Shown here: piece after piece, positions 1-8,893 of the stretch | Layout: the number at the start of each line of letters is the position of its first letter | How positions within the stretch are numbered: position 1 is the stretch's first letter | From: Cupriavidus basilensis | GTDB taxonomy: Bacteria; Pseudomonadota; Gammaproteobacteria; Burkholderiales; Burkholderiaceae | DNA length: 64,000 nt | Direction: 5' to 3' | Assembly: GCF_000876015.1 (NCBI RefSeq) | Contig: NZ_BBQM01000015.1 | Span: forward strand, 1-64,000 | Position numbers and translations under genes: made by a program | Notes under the pieces: generated by a model | What the model was told of the DNA's origin: nothing | The model's input: the letters and a program-made list of their open reading frames with translations, nothing else | Databases searched by the model: none

Positions 1-25
1 GTTCGCGCTAATTGAGAAGGAAATC

Positions 26-1606
26 ATGTTCAGCAACCTCCTCAACGCACTGTTTGGCGCCCGCGCGCCCGCCGCGCTTGCCCGCTCGGCCCAGGCCCGC
101 TGGGAGCCGTGGCTGCAACCAATTCGCCCCGATGCCCCGGTTGGCGACGATCCCGGCTACGACGACGGCTTCCTCGCTATCAAGGAGGAAGTCGCCAAGT
201 TGTCCGATATCGACGACGCGCTGATCATGGAATCCGCAGGCGAATTGCTCAAGCATGTCGCCAAGGATGTGCGCCTGGCGGCATACTATGCTTACGGATG
301 TATGCGGCGCGAAGGTGCGGAAGGGGTAGCCTGTGGCTTCGAACTGCTGTCGGCGCTGATCGACCGTTTTGGCGCCCAGATGCTGCCCACCCGCGCCGAG
401 AGCCGCAAGGCCGCGCTCGAATGGCTGGCTGGCGCCACGTTTACCGACCGCCTCGACCGGGTGCAGGGCTTGACCGGCGCGCCCCTGGAGCGGACGCTCT
501 CCGCGCTGGCCCTGATCCTGGAGCGCACCGCGCAGTGGCCGGAGTCGGCGCGCCCGGCGCTCGACGGGCTATTCCGCCGCTTCGAAGAGCGCGTCGAGTC
601 TCCACTGGCCGCCGAGAGTACCGGCATCGGTGAGCTATCAAGACCATCCGCCACCTCGTCGACCTTCCCGCCTGCCGCCGGCGAGGTGGCCTCCACGCGC
701 GACCTGCTCGACCGGACGCGCCAGATGGCGCTCTTCCTGCGCGAGCAGCCCCAGGGCTATCTCGCGGCGTATCGCCTGATGCGCTGCGTGCGCTGGGATA
801 CGCTGACCGACGTGCCGCCGCATGAGGCGAGCGGCAAGACCCGCTTGTTGGCGCCGCGCGCCGAACTGCGGGCCCAGCTCAGGCGCCTGCTGCTGCAAAA
901 GCAGTGGCCGGAACTGCTCGACCGCGTCGAACAGGCTTTCGCCGAAGGGGCGAACCACTTCTGGCTGGACTTGCAGTACTACGCCTTCACCGCCCAGGAC
1001 CAGGCGGGCGGCGAGTATGCCCGCGTGCGCGACCTGCTGGCGACCGATTGCGCGCTGATGCTCGAGCGCCTGCCCGGCCTCGATCGGCTGGCCTTTACGG
1101 ATGGCACGCCGTTCGCGGACGACGCCACGCTGGAGTGGATCGCACGCCATGCCACCGTGCGCGATGTGGAGCGCGGCGAAGCGGTGGCACCGGTATCGGT
1201 CGCATCCGCCAGCACCGACTGGGCGGAGACGGAAGCCCAGGCGGCCGACCTCGCCGCCCAGCAGAGCCTCGATGCCGCCTTCGCCTGGCTGCAGGGCCTG
1301 CCAGTGCCCGATGGAGAACGGGATCGCTTCGTCCGGCAACTGGTCATGGCGCGCGTGGCCGAACGTGCTGGCCGGCCGGACACAGCCTTGCACCTGCTGT
1401 CCGCTCTCGATCTGGCTGCCCAGCGCTTCCAACTGTCCGCCTGGGAGCCGTCGCTCGTATTCGAAGCCAAGCAGCAACTGCTGCGGCTGCTCAAAGCCCG
1501 CCTGACCCGCAAGGACGCGGACAAGTCCACGCTGACGCAGCGCATCGACGCACTGGTGGGCGACCTGACCGCCATCGACCCGGCCCGCGCGGTGGCCCTC
1601 GCCTAG
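26..1606 (+). CDS. tssA: Type VI secretion system protein TssA (ImpA/VasJ family)
   Basis: 526 residues. TssA caps the growing tail sheath/tube or organises the T6SS baseplate in the cytoplasm. The N-terminal ImpA_N region (about residues 30-140) has the family pattern of a proline/acidic stretch (IRPDAPVGDDP) followed by a helical block with an ESAGELLKHVAKD segment. The C-terminal half is helical with VasJ-like repeats. The ATG at 26 has a purine-rich ribosome site (AGAAGGAA, 15-22). The stop at 1606 is 23 bases before tssF, so the genes are probably co-transcribed. The order tssA-tssF-tssG-tssJ supports the call. The rest of the secretion cluster must lie to the left of the window. Confidence 0.88.
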   Translation: MFSNLLNALFGARAPAALARSAQARWEPWLQPIRPDAPVGDDPGYDDGFLAIKEEVAKLSDIDDALIMESAGELLKHVAKDVRLAAYYAYGCMRREGAEGVACGFELLSALIDRFGAQMLPTRAESRKAALEWLAGATFTDRLDRVQGLTGAPLERTLSALALILERTAQWPESARPALDGLFRRFEERVESPLAAESTGIGELSRPSATSSTFPPAAGEVASTRDLLDRTRQMALFLREQPQGYLAAYRLMRCVRWDTLTDVPPHEASGKTRLLAPRAELRAQLRRLLLQKQWPELLDRVEQAFAEGANHFWLDLQYYAFTAQDQAGGEYARVRDLLATDCALMLERLPGLDRLAFTDGTPFADDATLEWIARHATVRDVERGEAVAPVSVASASTDWAETEAQAADLAAQQSLDAAFAWLQGLPVPDGERDRFVRQLVMARVAERAGRPDTALHLLSALDLAAQRFQLSAWEPSLVFEAKQQLLRLLKARLTRKDADKSTLTQRIDALVGDLTAIDPARAVALA

Positions 1607-1629
1607 CTGCAGAACCAATTACCTATTTC

Positions 1630-3453
1630 ATGAACCATCCCACCCAAGACAACGAGATCCTGCGCTACTACGAGGCGGAGATGCGCTACCTGCGCGAGGC
1701 CGGGAAGGAGTTCGCCCAGGCATTTCCGGACCGCGCGCGGATGCTCAACATCGACCGCATCGGCGAGCGCGATCCCCACGTTGAACGGCTGTTCGAGGGC
1801 TTCGCCTTCCTGATGGGGCGGCTGCGCCATAAGCTCGACGACGAATTGCCGGAACTGACCGAAGGACTGGTCAGCATGCTATGGCCGCATTACCTGCGCA
1901 TGATTCCCTCGCTGTCGATCCTCGAACTGACCCCGACCGCCGGCGCGTTGCAACGCCACGAGACGTTGCCGGCCGGGCTGGCAGTCACGTCCGACCCGAT
2001 TGCGCTGAGTACCCAGGCCGCCAACGGCGGCGACAGCGTCGAGTGCATCTATCGGACCACGCAGCCGGTCGATTTGTACCCACTGCGGCTCACTGAAGCC
2101 AGTGCTCACGCGCGCGAGGATGGCCGCTCGGTGATCCGGCTGCGGCTCGCACTCCAGATGCAGGGGCGCCGCGAGCAACTGGCGGTGCCGCGCCTGCGGC
2201 TCTACCTCCATGCCGACCGGCCATTGGCGCTGGCGCTCTATGCCGCGCTCACCGCCGAGCCGCTGGCCGTGCTGGTACGGGTCCCGGGCTACCCGGCCGA
2301 CCGGCCCGGTGCACCCCAGCCGATGGCGGGCCTGCGCCTGGAACCGGCGGGATTTGCGGCCGAGGAGCGCCTCTGGCCCAAGCCTGACAACGCCTTTGGC
2401 GGCTACCAGTTGCTGCTGGAATACTTCACTTTCCCCGAGAAATTCATGTTCGTGGACCTGGTGGGGCTGGACATGGACGCCATCCCGCAAGATGCGGAGC
2501 ATTTTGACGTGGAGGTGGTACTCCACAAGCCGTTTCCGGACGACATGCGCTTCTCGGCCGAGAACGTGCGGCTCTTCTGCACGCCCATCATCAATCTGTT
2601 CGAGCTCGAAGCCAACCCGATCTCCGTCACTCACTTCGAGACCGAGTACCGGGTGCGGGCGATGGAGCAGCATGGGCAGCATGTCGAGGCATATTCCGTC
2701 GATACCGTACGCGGATTCGAAGCCGGCAGCGGCCAGCGCTTCGAGTACGCGCCGTTTGCGGCGTTCCGCCACCGGGGCGGCATGCTGCGCCACGAGATGC
2801 CGGAGCGCTACTTCCACACCCGCGTGCGTCGCGGTCCCTCGGGCAGGTTCGACACCTGGGTCGTCCTTGGTGGCCATGCTTGGGAACAGCAGCAAACCAT
2901 GCCGCAGGAAACCCTGTCGCTATCGGTGACCGGCACCAATGGCATGCTGCCGCGCAAGGGCTTGCGCGAGGCCGGCATCACCCGCATGCGTGGCGGCTTC
3001 ACCAATATCGGCACGGTGCGCAACCTGACCGCGCCGACCCTGCCGGTATATCCCCCCACCGGCGACCGCTTTCACTGGCGGGTGCTGTCGCACCTCGCGC
3101 CGAACTACCTGTCGCTGCTCGATGCCGAAGTCTTGCGCGGCAGCCTGGCGCTGTACGACTGGACGGACGGGGAACTGAACCGCCGGCGCATCGATGCCAT
3201 TTCCGACGTGCGGCACCGTCCGCTCCAGAAGCTCGTCAAGGGAGGCCTGCTGCGTGGCGTGGAGATCGTGGTGACACTGGACAGCCCCCGTTTTGCCGGC
3301 GAGGGAGACGTGGAACTGTTCGGTGAAATGCTCAACCGGTTCCTGTCGCTGTACGCGACCGTGAACTTGTATACCCGGCTGGTGATCGTGTCCCAGCCCA
3401 CCGGCAAGCGTCTGGCGTGGCCCGACAGCAAAGGGGAGGGGGCTCCGTTTTGA
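1630..3453 (+). CDS. tssF: Type VI secretion baseplate subunit TssF
   Basis: 607 residues, the usual TssF length. It starts with the family hallmark NEILRYYEAEMRYLREAGKE and continues with a DPHVERLFEGFAFL block, both typical of VasA/ImpG proteins. TssF forms the baseplate wedge with TssG, TssE and TssK around the VgrG hub. The reading frame is open far upstream of 1630 but that part overlaps tssA and resembles nothing, so the ATG at 1630, just after tssA, is taken as the start. No strong Shine-Dalgarno is visible there, which suggests translation coupled to tssA. The 3-prime end abuts tssG. Confidence 0.92.
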   Translation: MNHPTQDNEILRYYEAEMRYLREAGKEFAQAFPDRARMLNIDRIGERDPHVERLFEGFAFLMGRLRHKLDDELPELTEGLVSMLWPHYLRMIPSLSILELTPTAGALQRHETLPAGLAVTSDPIALSTQAANGGDSVECIYRTTQPVDLYPLRLTEASAHAREDGRSVIRLRLALQMQGRREQLAVPRLRLYLHADRPLALALYAALTAEPLAVLVRVPGYPADRPGAPQPMAGLRLEPAGFAAEERLWPKPDNAFGGYQLLLEYFTFPEKFMFVDLVGLDMDAIPQDAEHFDVEVVLHKPFPDDMRFSAENVRLFCTPIINLFELEANPISVTHFETEYRVRAMEQHGQHVEAYSVDTVRGFEAGSGQRFEYAPFAAFRHRGGMLRHEMPERYFHTRVRRGPSGRFDTWVVLGGHAWEQQQTMPQETLSLSVTGTNGMLPRKGLREAGITRMRGGFTNIGTVRNLTAPTLPVYPPTGDRFHWRVLSHLAPNYLSLLDAEVLRGSLALYDWTDGELNRRRIDAISDVRHRPLQKLVKGGLLRGVEIVVTLDSPRFAGEGDVELFGEMLNRFLSLYATVNLYTRLVIVSQPTGKRLAWPDSKGEGAPF

Positions 3454-3455
3454 GC

Positions 3456-4514
3456 ATGACAGACCAGGTTGCGACGTCCTCCCCGGCCGGCGCCTTGCTG
3501 CCGGCGCTGCTCGCCAATGCGCCACGGATGAATGTCTTCCGGCTCTGCGAACTGATCGAGCTGTCCGCGCCGCGGCACCCGCCGCTGGGTACGACCGATT
3601 CACCGGCCAACGAGCCTGTGCGTTTCCGCTCGCATGGGCGGCTGGGTTTCCCGGGGCGGGAGATCCAGGCAATCGAGCACGACAGCGACCACCCCGATCG
3701 GCCGCCCGTGGTCCGCACGACCTTCCTTGGCCTCTATGGCGTCGATGCGCGCATGCCGTCCTACTTCGTGGATGAAATTGCGCAGCGTCGCGACGGGGCC
3801 GAGCCGCTCGCAGCCTTTCTCGATCTGTTCCACCACCGGATTGTCACGCAGTTCTACCGCGTCGCGCGCAAGTATCGCTATCCGGTGGGTTTCCGTCCGG
3901 GCGGCCAGGACGACGTGTCGCGTTATCTGTTGAGCCTGCTCGGGCTGGGTTTCGGCGAGATGGAAGCCGGCCAGGCCCGGATCGAGGACACCGTTGGCAC
4001 GCAGAAACTGCTGTCGATGCTGGGGCTGGCCAGCCAGCGCACGCGCACGGCCGAAGGCCTGGCCGGCGTATTGCAACACGCCGTGCCGGACGCCCGGATT
4101 GCGGTCGAGGAGTTCTACCCCGTGTGGGTGCGCCTCGACGCCGACGAACGGATGCCGCTCGGAGAGAACTGCGTGCTGGGACGCGGCTTCTACGATCGCG
4201 CGAACACCGTGCGCGTGGCGATCACGCCGCAGACACGGGAATCGGTGCTGGAGCTGATGCCGGGCAGGCGCATGCATGGGGAGGTGATGGCGCTGCTGCG
4301 CTTTTATCTCGGCTACGCAGCGCATGCCCATCTGGAGATGCGGGTAAGACCCGCGCTGATGCCGGCACCAGCCCTGAATTCGGACCAGGCGAGCCTGGGT
4401 TACACCACGCAACTGCGATGTCCGGCGGTGGCGGAAGCCAACGACGTCGACGGCGCCATGCCGGGCATGACGCGCGTGCAACTTGGGACATGGAACGGAG
4501 CTGGCGCAGCGTAG
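3456..4514 (+). CDS. tssG: Type VI secretion baseplate subunit TssG
   Basis: 352 residues. TssG (VasB/ImpH family) is the second baseplate wedge protein and binds TssF. The N-terminal pattern fits the family: a FRLCELIE motif near residue 28, then PVRFRSHGRLGFPGREIQ and TTFLGLYGVDARMPSYFVDE. The start ATG at 3456 follows the tssF stop by two bases. A TTG at 3450 would overlap tssF and is possible. The AAGGGGAGGGG tract (3431-3441) is the likely ribosome site. Order and spacing indicate one operon with tssA, tssF and tssJ. Confidence 0.9.
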   Translation: MTDQVATSSPAGALLPALLANAPRMNVFRLCELIELSAPRHPPLGTTDSPANEPVRFRSHGRLGFPGREIQAIEHDSDHPDRPPVVRTTFLGLYGVDARMPSYFVDEIAQRRDGAEPLAAFLDLFHHRIVTQFYRVARKYRYPVGFRPGGQDDVSRYLLSLLGLGFGEMEAGQARIEDTVGTQKLLSMLGLASQRTRTAEGLAGVLQHAVPDARIAVEEFYPVWVRLDADERMPLGENCVLGRGFYDRANTVRVAITPQTRESVLELMPGRRMHGEVMALLRFYLGYAAHAHLEMRVRPALMPAPALNSDQASLGYTTQLRCPAVAEANDVDGAMPGMTRVQLGTWNGAGAA

Positions 4515-4590
4515 CAGGCAGCAAAGCTGTGCCGGCCGCGCGCAAGACGAATGCAACACGAAAACCTGATACGCCAAGAGGATCAATACG

Positions 4591-5256
4591 ATGGGGCGAC
4601 AGCTTCAAAATAGAGCCGGACTGCTGGTTGCCACCCTTGTTGTGGCTGGCTGCGGCGTTGGGCAAGGGATCAAGGACAGCACGGTGGAGGCGGCGAAGTG
4701 GGTCTTCACGACGCAGGTCAAGACCATGAACCTCGACCTCACCAGCCGGTTGTCGTTAAATGCTGACGGCGCCGGACAATCGTTGTCGACGGTGGTGAGG
4801 GTTTACCAACTGAAGACGCCGCAGGCCTTCGAGCAACTGAGCTACGCGCAACTGCAGGCCAACGATCTCGAGTCGCTCAAGCCCGATCTGCTGGCAACCA
4901 GGGACGTCATCCTGCGCCCGGATGCGAGCGTGAGCCTGAGTGAGCCGATGCACGCCGATGCCGGGTATGTCGGCGTGGTGGCGTTCTTCCGCAGAGCGGA
5001 CAAAGAAGCGGTCTGGAAGGTGGTCGTGCCGAAAAAGCAGTGGAAGAAGACCGACCCGGTGAAGATCGAGCTGCGGGGCAGCACGCTGCAGTTGGCGGGT
5101 GTTTCCGCCGATGGCCGCGGCATTGGGAATGGCGGTATCACCCCGCGTCTGACGATGGCGCAGTCGGCTGCCAGTTCGCGAATTCCTCCGCCATGTACGG
5201 AGGAATCCCAAAAAAGTGGCATTCTAGACGCATTGACCGGTTCGCCGGAGACCTGA
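4591..5256 (+). CDS. tssJ: Type VI secretion outer-membrane lipoprotein TssJ
   Basis: 221 residues. TssJ (VasD/Lip family) anchors the TssL-TssM membrane complex to the outer membrane. A lipoprotein signal peptide ends in a lipobox, VVAG-C, with the lipidated cysteine at residue 21. The mature part has the TssJ pattern, including VVRVYQLKTPQAFEQLSYAQL and a GYVGVVAFFR strand. An AAGAGGA ribosome site (4576-4582) supports the start. After the expected last beta strand (KIELRGSTLQL) the frame runs about 50 more residues of low-similarity sequence containing a DNA hairpin (5182-5206). The tail may be a natural extension or a drifted end. Confidence 0.85.
   Translation: MGRQLQNRAGLLVATLVVAGCGVGQGIKDSTVEAAKWVFTTQVKTMNLDLTSRLSLNADGAGQSLSTVVRVYQLKTPQAFEQLSYAQLQANDLESLKPDLLATRDVILRPDASVSLSEPMHADAGYVGVVAFFRRADKEAVWKVVVPKKQWKKTDPVKIELRGSTLQLAGVSADGRGIGNGGITPRLTMAQSAASSRIPPPCTEESQKSGILDALTGSPET
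5182..5206. repeat. Inverted repeat in the 3-prime end of tssJ
   Basis: Perfect 9-bp arms (5182-5190 and 5198-5206) with a 7-base loop, inside the last 25 codons of tssJ and followed by CCCAAAAAAG. It lacks the T-run of an intrinsic terminator on the + strand. It may still fold in the mRNA between the convergent tssJ and flgN genes. Confidence 0.5.
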
Positions 5257-5361
5257 AATCCGGTGTGGCCACCGTTGGCGTACCGCATGTTCGCGCGTCG
5301 CCAAGGGTGTTTCGGTAACTGAGTTGCGGGTTTTCTTATCGATTCCCCCGCGCCGCCAGCC

Positions 5362-5823
5362 TCAGCCGGCCGCCAGGCTCACGCCCTGCGGGCCTTGCTG
5401 GGTGCGCCCGTCCTTGCCGTACAGCGTGCCGCCGGTGTCGCCGCGCTGGCGCAGCGTCTGGATGGCTTCCTGGGTGAACTCCAGGTGCGCGTCCACCACG
5501 GCCGCGTTGAGCGTGTTGGCGTCGCGCGCCATGCGGGCGGCGAACAGCAGGTTGCGCCAGGCCGTCTCGATGGCGGGGGAGAGGTCGCGCCCGGTGATCT
5601 GGCCGCCGGCGCCGAGCCGGATTCCCATCGCGCCCATCTGCGCCTCGCGCGCGCGCGTCTGCGTCTGCAGCAGGCCGGCCAGTTCGACCTTGCGCTCCAG
5701 CAGGCCGACCAGCGCCTGGTAGTCGCCCGCCTTGATCATGGCGCGCTCTTCGCCCAGCACGGCGGCGAATTCCTTGGACAGCTCGGTTTCCCGGGCGAGG
5801 TTCTGGATCAGGGACTGGCTCAT
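5362..5823 (-). CDS. flgN: Flagellar chaperone FlgN
   Basis: 153 residues, nearly all predicted helix. FlgN is the cytosolic export chaperone for the hook-filament junction proteins FlgK and FlgL, both encoded later in this window. Recognition rests on size, a helical region with a central KVELAGLLQTQTRAREAQM stretch, and its position directly downstream of flgM in the usual flgM-flgN order. Sequence similarity alone in this family is weak. The ATG at 5823 lies 50 bases after flgM, with only a weak ribosome site. Confidence 0.82.
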   Translation of the reverse strand: MSQSLIQNLARETELSKEFAAVLGEERAMIKAGDYQALVGLLERKVELAGLLQTQTRAREAQMGAMGIRLGAGGQITGRDLSPAIETAWRNLLFAARMARDANTLNAAVVDAHLEFTQEAIQTLRQRGDTGGTLYGKDGRTQQGPQGVSLAAG

Positions 5824-5873
5824 GGCTTGCCTATGTTACGTGGGTTGGCTTGGCCGCCGCGGTGTGTGGCGCG

Positions 5874-6179
5874 TCAGGCGCCGCCGTTGAGTTCGCGCAG
5901 CGACGCCAGCAGACCGTCGGCGATCTTGCTGGGGTCGATCTTGATGCGTCCTTCGGCGATCGCCTGGCGGATTTCGTCCACCTTGGCGGTATCGATATCG
6001 TCGTCGTGGTCTTCCACCAGGCGCGCGCCGATCTCGCGCACCTGCGCGGCCAGCGGGCTGACGCGCACGCCGGCGGTTTCCGGGGCGGCGGCGGGGCCTG
6101 CGGGGGCGCCCGCCACGCTGCGCGGCGTGCCGTCGCTGGCGTCGGCCGGCCTCGAGGAGGTGGTCTGATTGATCTTCAC
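5874..6179 (-). CDS. flgM: Anti-sigma-28 factor FlgM
   Basis: 101 residues. FlgM binds FliA (sigma-28) and keeps late flagellar genes silent until it is exported through the finished hook. It begins MKINQTT and ends with the conserved FliA-binding helices (DTAKVDEIRQAIAEGRIKID then PSKIADGLL). The N-terminal half is Ala/Pro/Gly-rich and probably disordered, as in other FlgM proteins. The start is a GTG at 6179 preceded by AAGGAACC (6183-6190 on this strand). A sigma-28-type promoter lies just upstream (6207-6233), giving the known feedback arrangement in which FliA drives its own inhibitor. Confidence 0.92.
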   Translation of the reverse strand: MKINQTTSSRPADASDGTPRSVAGAPAGPAAAPETAGVRVSPLAAQVREIGARLVEDHDDDIDTAKVDEIRQAIAEGRIKIDPSKIADGLLASLRELNGGA

Positions 6180-6206
6180 GGTGGTTCCTTGCTGGGTTCC
6201 TCTGGC

Positions 6207-6233
6207 TTATCGGACGGCGGCGGCAGAACTTTA
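6207..6233 (-). promoter_or_regulatory. Sigma-28 (FliA) promoter for flgM-flgN
   Basis: On the minus strand TAAAGTTC, an 11-base spacer and TCCGATAA. This matches the enterobacterial FliA consensus (TAAAGTTT-N11-GCCGATAA) at 14 of 16 positions with exact spacing. It lies about 28 bases upstream of the flgM GTG. Confidence 0.8.
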
Positions 6234-6371
6234 GGGCCGCCCGGTGCGGATCGCGGCCGTCCGGGCACGGGCTTGGGATGCCGGCTGCACTTCGTGCGCA
6301 GCGCGGCGCGCCATTGTCTCATGCACGGCGGCGGCGCCGGGCCGGCGCGCGGGCCTATTGTCTTATTGTCG

Positions 6372-7124
6372 CTATTGTTGCAGCACCACCGTATCGCCGT
6401 TGCGCACCAGCGCGTTGACCACCTGGCCGTTCTTGAGCCGGACCTGCACGTTGTTGCCGGCGGCGGCGTCGGCCATCACCTTGCCTTCGCTGCTGAGCTG
6501 GAACGACTCGCCTTCCACCACCACCGTCACGTTCTGGCCCTGCCGCACGGCAATGGCCTTCTTCAGCAGGTCCATGCGCATCGGCGAGCCCGCCGCGACG
6601 CGGTTGGCGACCACCGCGCCCGCCACCTGGGCGAGGTCGGTGACCACCGCGCGCGGCAGGCCGGACAGGTCGCCCTGGCGCAGTTCCAGGTCGGACGGGT
6701 CCAGCGGCTCGCCGGGCGTGAGGTTGCGGGCCGCCACGTAATAGTCGGCCACCACCGAGACGCGCGCCTGCACGTAGCGGGTCCAGGGTCGCTCGCCGCC
6801 GCAGCGCACGCCGACCGAGATGCGGCCCCAGGGCGACGCGCCCGGCGGCAGGAAGGGCTCGGGCAGCGGGCAGTCCGGCGCGCGGCCGCCCGACGGCGGC
6901 ACCACCTGGATGCTGGCCTTGCCGGGCAGGCCGGCGGTCTGGCGCTCGAGGAACTGTTCCACGGCGGCGCGCACCGGATCCTCGGTGAAAGGCGAGGGCG
7001 GGGCCGCCAGCGCGCCGCCGCACAGCGCGCCGGCGGCGGCCAGCGCGCAGGGCAGCGCGCGCGTGGCGGTGCGCAGGGCGGCGCGGAAAGTGGCGCACAA
7101 AGTGACGCAGAAGCGAGGATTCAT
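6372..7124 (-). CDS. flgA: Flagellar P-ring assembly chaperone FlgA
   Basis: 250 residues. FlgA is a periplasmic chaperone for polymerisation of FlgI into the P ring. An N-terminal signal peptide (about residues 1-31, ending GGALAAP) is followed by a diverged N-terminal domain and the conserved SAF/C-terminal part: AARNLTPGEPLDPSDLELRQGDL, then a KKAIAVRQGQNVTVVVEG stretch and a closing VRNGDTVVL. The frame is open further upstream, but the ATG at 7124 gives a proper signal peptide and the usual FlgA length. It diverges from flgB across a 220-base region containing a FlhDC-like box. Confidence 0.9.
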   Translation of the reverse strand: MNPRFCVTLCATFRAALRTATRALPCALAAAGALCGGALAAPPSPFTEDPVRAAVEQFLERQTAGLPGKASIQVVPPSGGRAPDCPLPEPFLPPGASPWGRISVGVRCGGERPWTRYVQARVSVVADYYVAARNLTPGEPLDPSDLELRQGDLSGLPRAVVTDLAQVAGAVVANRVAAGSPMRMDLLKKAIAVRQGQNVTVVVEGESFQLSSEGKVMADAAAGNNVQVRLKNGQVVNALVRNGDTVVLQQ

Positions 7125-7221
7125 GTGTACATCCGGCAAGGCTGCGGGCCGGCGGCGCGCGGCGGGCGCGCGGGCCGGGCCGCGGAACAGGACCCATTGT
7201 AGGCAGCCGCGCCTTCGGGCT

Positions 7222-7263
7222 CGTGGCGAAATACGCGGGTTTTTTTGCCCTATTCGCGCGATT
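7222..7263. promoter_or_regulatory. Candidate FlhDC box between flgA and flgB
   Basis: Two imperfect inverted 16-base halves, 7222-7237 (TGGCG then AAATA then CGCG) and 7248-7263 (CCTATT then GCGCGATT), separated by 10 bases. This agrees with the known FlhD4C2 site architecture (AAYGS-N2-3-AAATARCG, 10-12 base spacer, inverted copy). It sits between two class-II-type flagellar transcription units. Confidence 0.45.
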
Positions 7264-7344
7264 GGGATGACAGGGCCGAACCTAAGATGGCACACCTGAA
7301 GAAGGTCGACCTTCGTCGCTCTCTCCCTCCAGCGAGACACAGAC

Positions 7345-7752
7345 ATGATTGACAGACTCGATGCGGCGCTGCGCTTCCAGCAGGAAGCGCTGAGCTTGCG
7401 GACCCAGCGGCAATCGGTGATTGCCTCCAATATCGCGCATGCCGACACGCCCGGCTACAAGGCGCGCGACTTCGACTTTTCCAGCACGCTGGCGCAGACC
7501 GTCGAGCGCGGCAAGCGCGCCGAGGGCGTGTCGCTGTCCACCACCTCGGCGCGGCACCTGCCCGGCCAGGCGCCGGTGGCCGACGACATGGACCTCCAGT
7601 ACCGCATTCCGCTGCAGTCGAGCATCGACGGCAATACCGTCGAAATGGACACCGAGCGCGTGGCCTTCGCCGACAACGCCGTGCACTTCGAGTCGGGCCT
7701 TACCGTGATGAGCGCCAAGATCAAGACCATGCTGTCGGCCATCCAGCAGTGA
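7345..7752 (+). CDS. flgB: Flagellar proximal rod protein FlgB
   Basis: 135 residues. FlgB is a rod subunit at the base of the flagellar axle and is exported by the flagellar type III system. It has the axial-family N-terminal motif ([21 protein letters not shown]) and a C-terminal helix ([20 protein letters not shown]). It is the first gene of the rightward flgB-J run, with flgC starting 7 bases after its stop. Confidence 0.95.
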   Translation: MIDRLDAALRFQQEALSLRTQRQSVIASNIAHADTPGYKARDFDFSSTLAQTVERGKRAEGVSLSTTSARHLPGQAPVADDMDLQYRIPLQSSIDGNTVEMDTERVAFADNAVHFESGLTVMSAKIKTMLSAIQQ

Positions 7753-7759
7753 GCACGCC

Positions 7760-8167
7760 ATGCCAGCAATGAATATCTTCGACGTCGCCGGCTCGGCGAT
7801 GGCCGCGCAGTCGCAGCGCATGAACGTGACCGCCTCCAACCTGGCCAACGCGGACAGCGCGGTCAGCCCCAACGGCCAGCCCTACCGCGCCAAGCAGGTC
7901 ATCTTCGGCCTGGCGCCGACCCCGGGCCAGAGCGACGTGGGCGGCGTGCAGGTCGAGGGCGTGATGGAGGACCCGTCGCCGCCGCGCATGGTTCACAACC
8001 CGACGCACCCGCTGGCCAATGCCGACGGCTACGTCACGATGCCCAACGTCAACCCGGTGGAGGAGATGGTCAACATGATCTCGGCCTCGCGTTCCTACCA
8101 GGCCAACGTCGAAGTGCTGAACACCGCCAAGACCATGATGCTCAAGACGCTGACCCTCGGTCAGTGA
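7760..8167 (+). CDS. flgC: Flagellar proximal rod protein FlgC
   Basis: 135 residues. FlgC is a rod subunit stacked with FlgB, FlgF and FlgG. The N-terminus ([20 protein letters not shown] then ASNLANADS) and C-terminus ([20 protein letters not shown] then [16 protein letters not shown]) are canonical. An ATG three codons later (7769) would give the more common N-terminus MNIF and cannot be excluded. It lies tightly between flgB and flgD. Confidence 0.95.
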   Translation: MPAMNIFDVAGSAMAAQSQRMNVTASNLANADSAVSPNGQPYRAKQVIFGLAPTPGQSDVGGVQVEGVMEDPSPPRMVHNPTHPLANADGYVTMPNVNPVEEMVNMISASRSYQANVEVLNTAKTMMLKTLTLGQ

Positions 8168-8189
8168 CGCCCAGAAACCAGGACCCGCA

Positions 8190-8849
8190 ATGACTACCAC
8201 CGTCGACACCAGCACCCAGGGCATCAACAACGCCCTGCAAGGCAGCAGCGCCAGCGCCGCCGACCTGCAGAACAACTTCCTGACCATGCTGGTCACGCAG
8301 ATGAACAATCAGGACCCGCTCAACCCGATGGACAACTCGCAGCTCACCTCGCAGCTCGCGCAGATCAGCCAGGTGAGCGGCATGCAGACCATGAACAATA
8401 CGCTGCAGGCGCTGCTGTCGCAGGTCGCGGCCAGCCGCGCGATGGATTCGGCGTCGCTGATCGGCCACACGGTGATGGTGCCGGGCAACACCGCCACGGT
8501 GGCGGGCGGCGTGCCGACGCAGATCGGTGTGGACCTGCCGGCCACGGCCGACGCGGTCACGGTCAACGTGCTGGACAAGGACGGCAACATCGTGCGCACC
8601 ATCGACATGAAGGGCCAGGTCGCGGGCGTGCACGACATCACCTGGGACGGCAAGAACGATGCCGGCGTGGCGGTGCCGGACGGCGACTACACCTTCAAGG
8701 TCGCGGCCACCGCCGATGGCAAGGACGTCTCGCCGGTCGCGCTGGTCTACGGCAAGGTGGGCAGCATCAGCGGTGACTCCACCGGCGTGCTGGTGGACAT
8801 CGGCAATGGCCGCACGGCGTCGGTCGACGACGTGCGCCGCATTCTTTGA
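8190..8849 (+). CDS. flgD: Flagellar hook-capping (scaffold) protein FlgD
   Basis: 219 residues. FlgD caps the growing hook and guides FlgE addition. The conserved N-terminal block is present (LQNNFLTMLVTQMNNQDPLN then PMDNSQLTSQLAQIS). It is followed by a beta-rich FlgD Tudor/Ig-like region with DLPATADAVTVNVLDKDGNI and GVHDITWDGKNDAGVAVPDG. A conserved terminal stretch, VDDVRRI, closes the protein. It is part of the flgB-J run. Confidence 0.95.
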   Translation: MTTTVDTSTQGINNALQGSSASAADLQNNFLTMLVTQMNNQDPLNPMDNSQLTSQLAQISQVSGMQTMNNTLQALLSQVAASRAMDSASLIGHTVMVPGNTATVAGGVPTQIGVDLPATADAVTVNVLDKDGNIVRTIDMKGQVAGVHDITWDGKNDAGVAVPDGDYTFKVAATADGKDVSPVALVYGKVGSISGDSTGVLVDIGNGRTASVDDVRRIL

Positions 8850-8893
8850 TTTATCTGCGATTCGTCAGCTAACCAGTTCATTAGGGGAACATC

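Noticed and set aside
904..1629. In-frame open extension upstream of tssF
   Set aside because: It overlaps tssA entirely and its translation has no TssF similarity; the family N-terminus begins at 1630.
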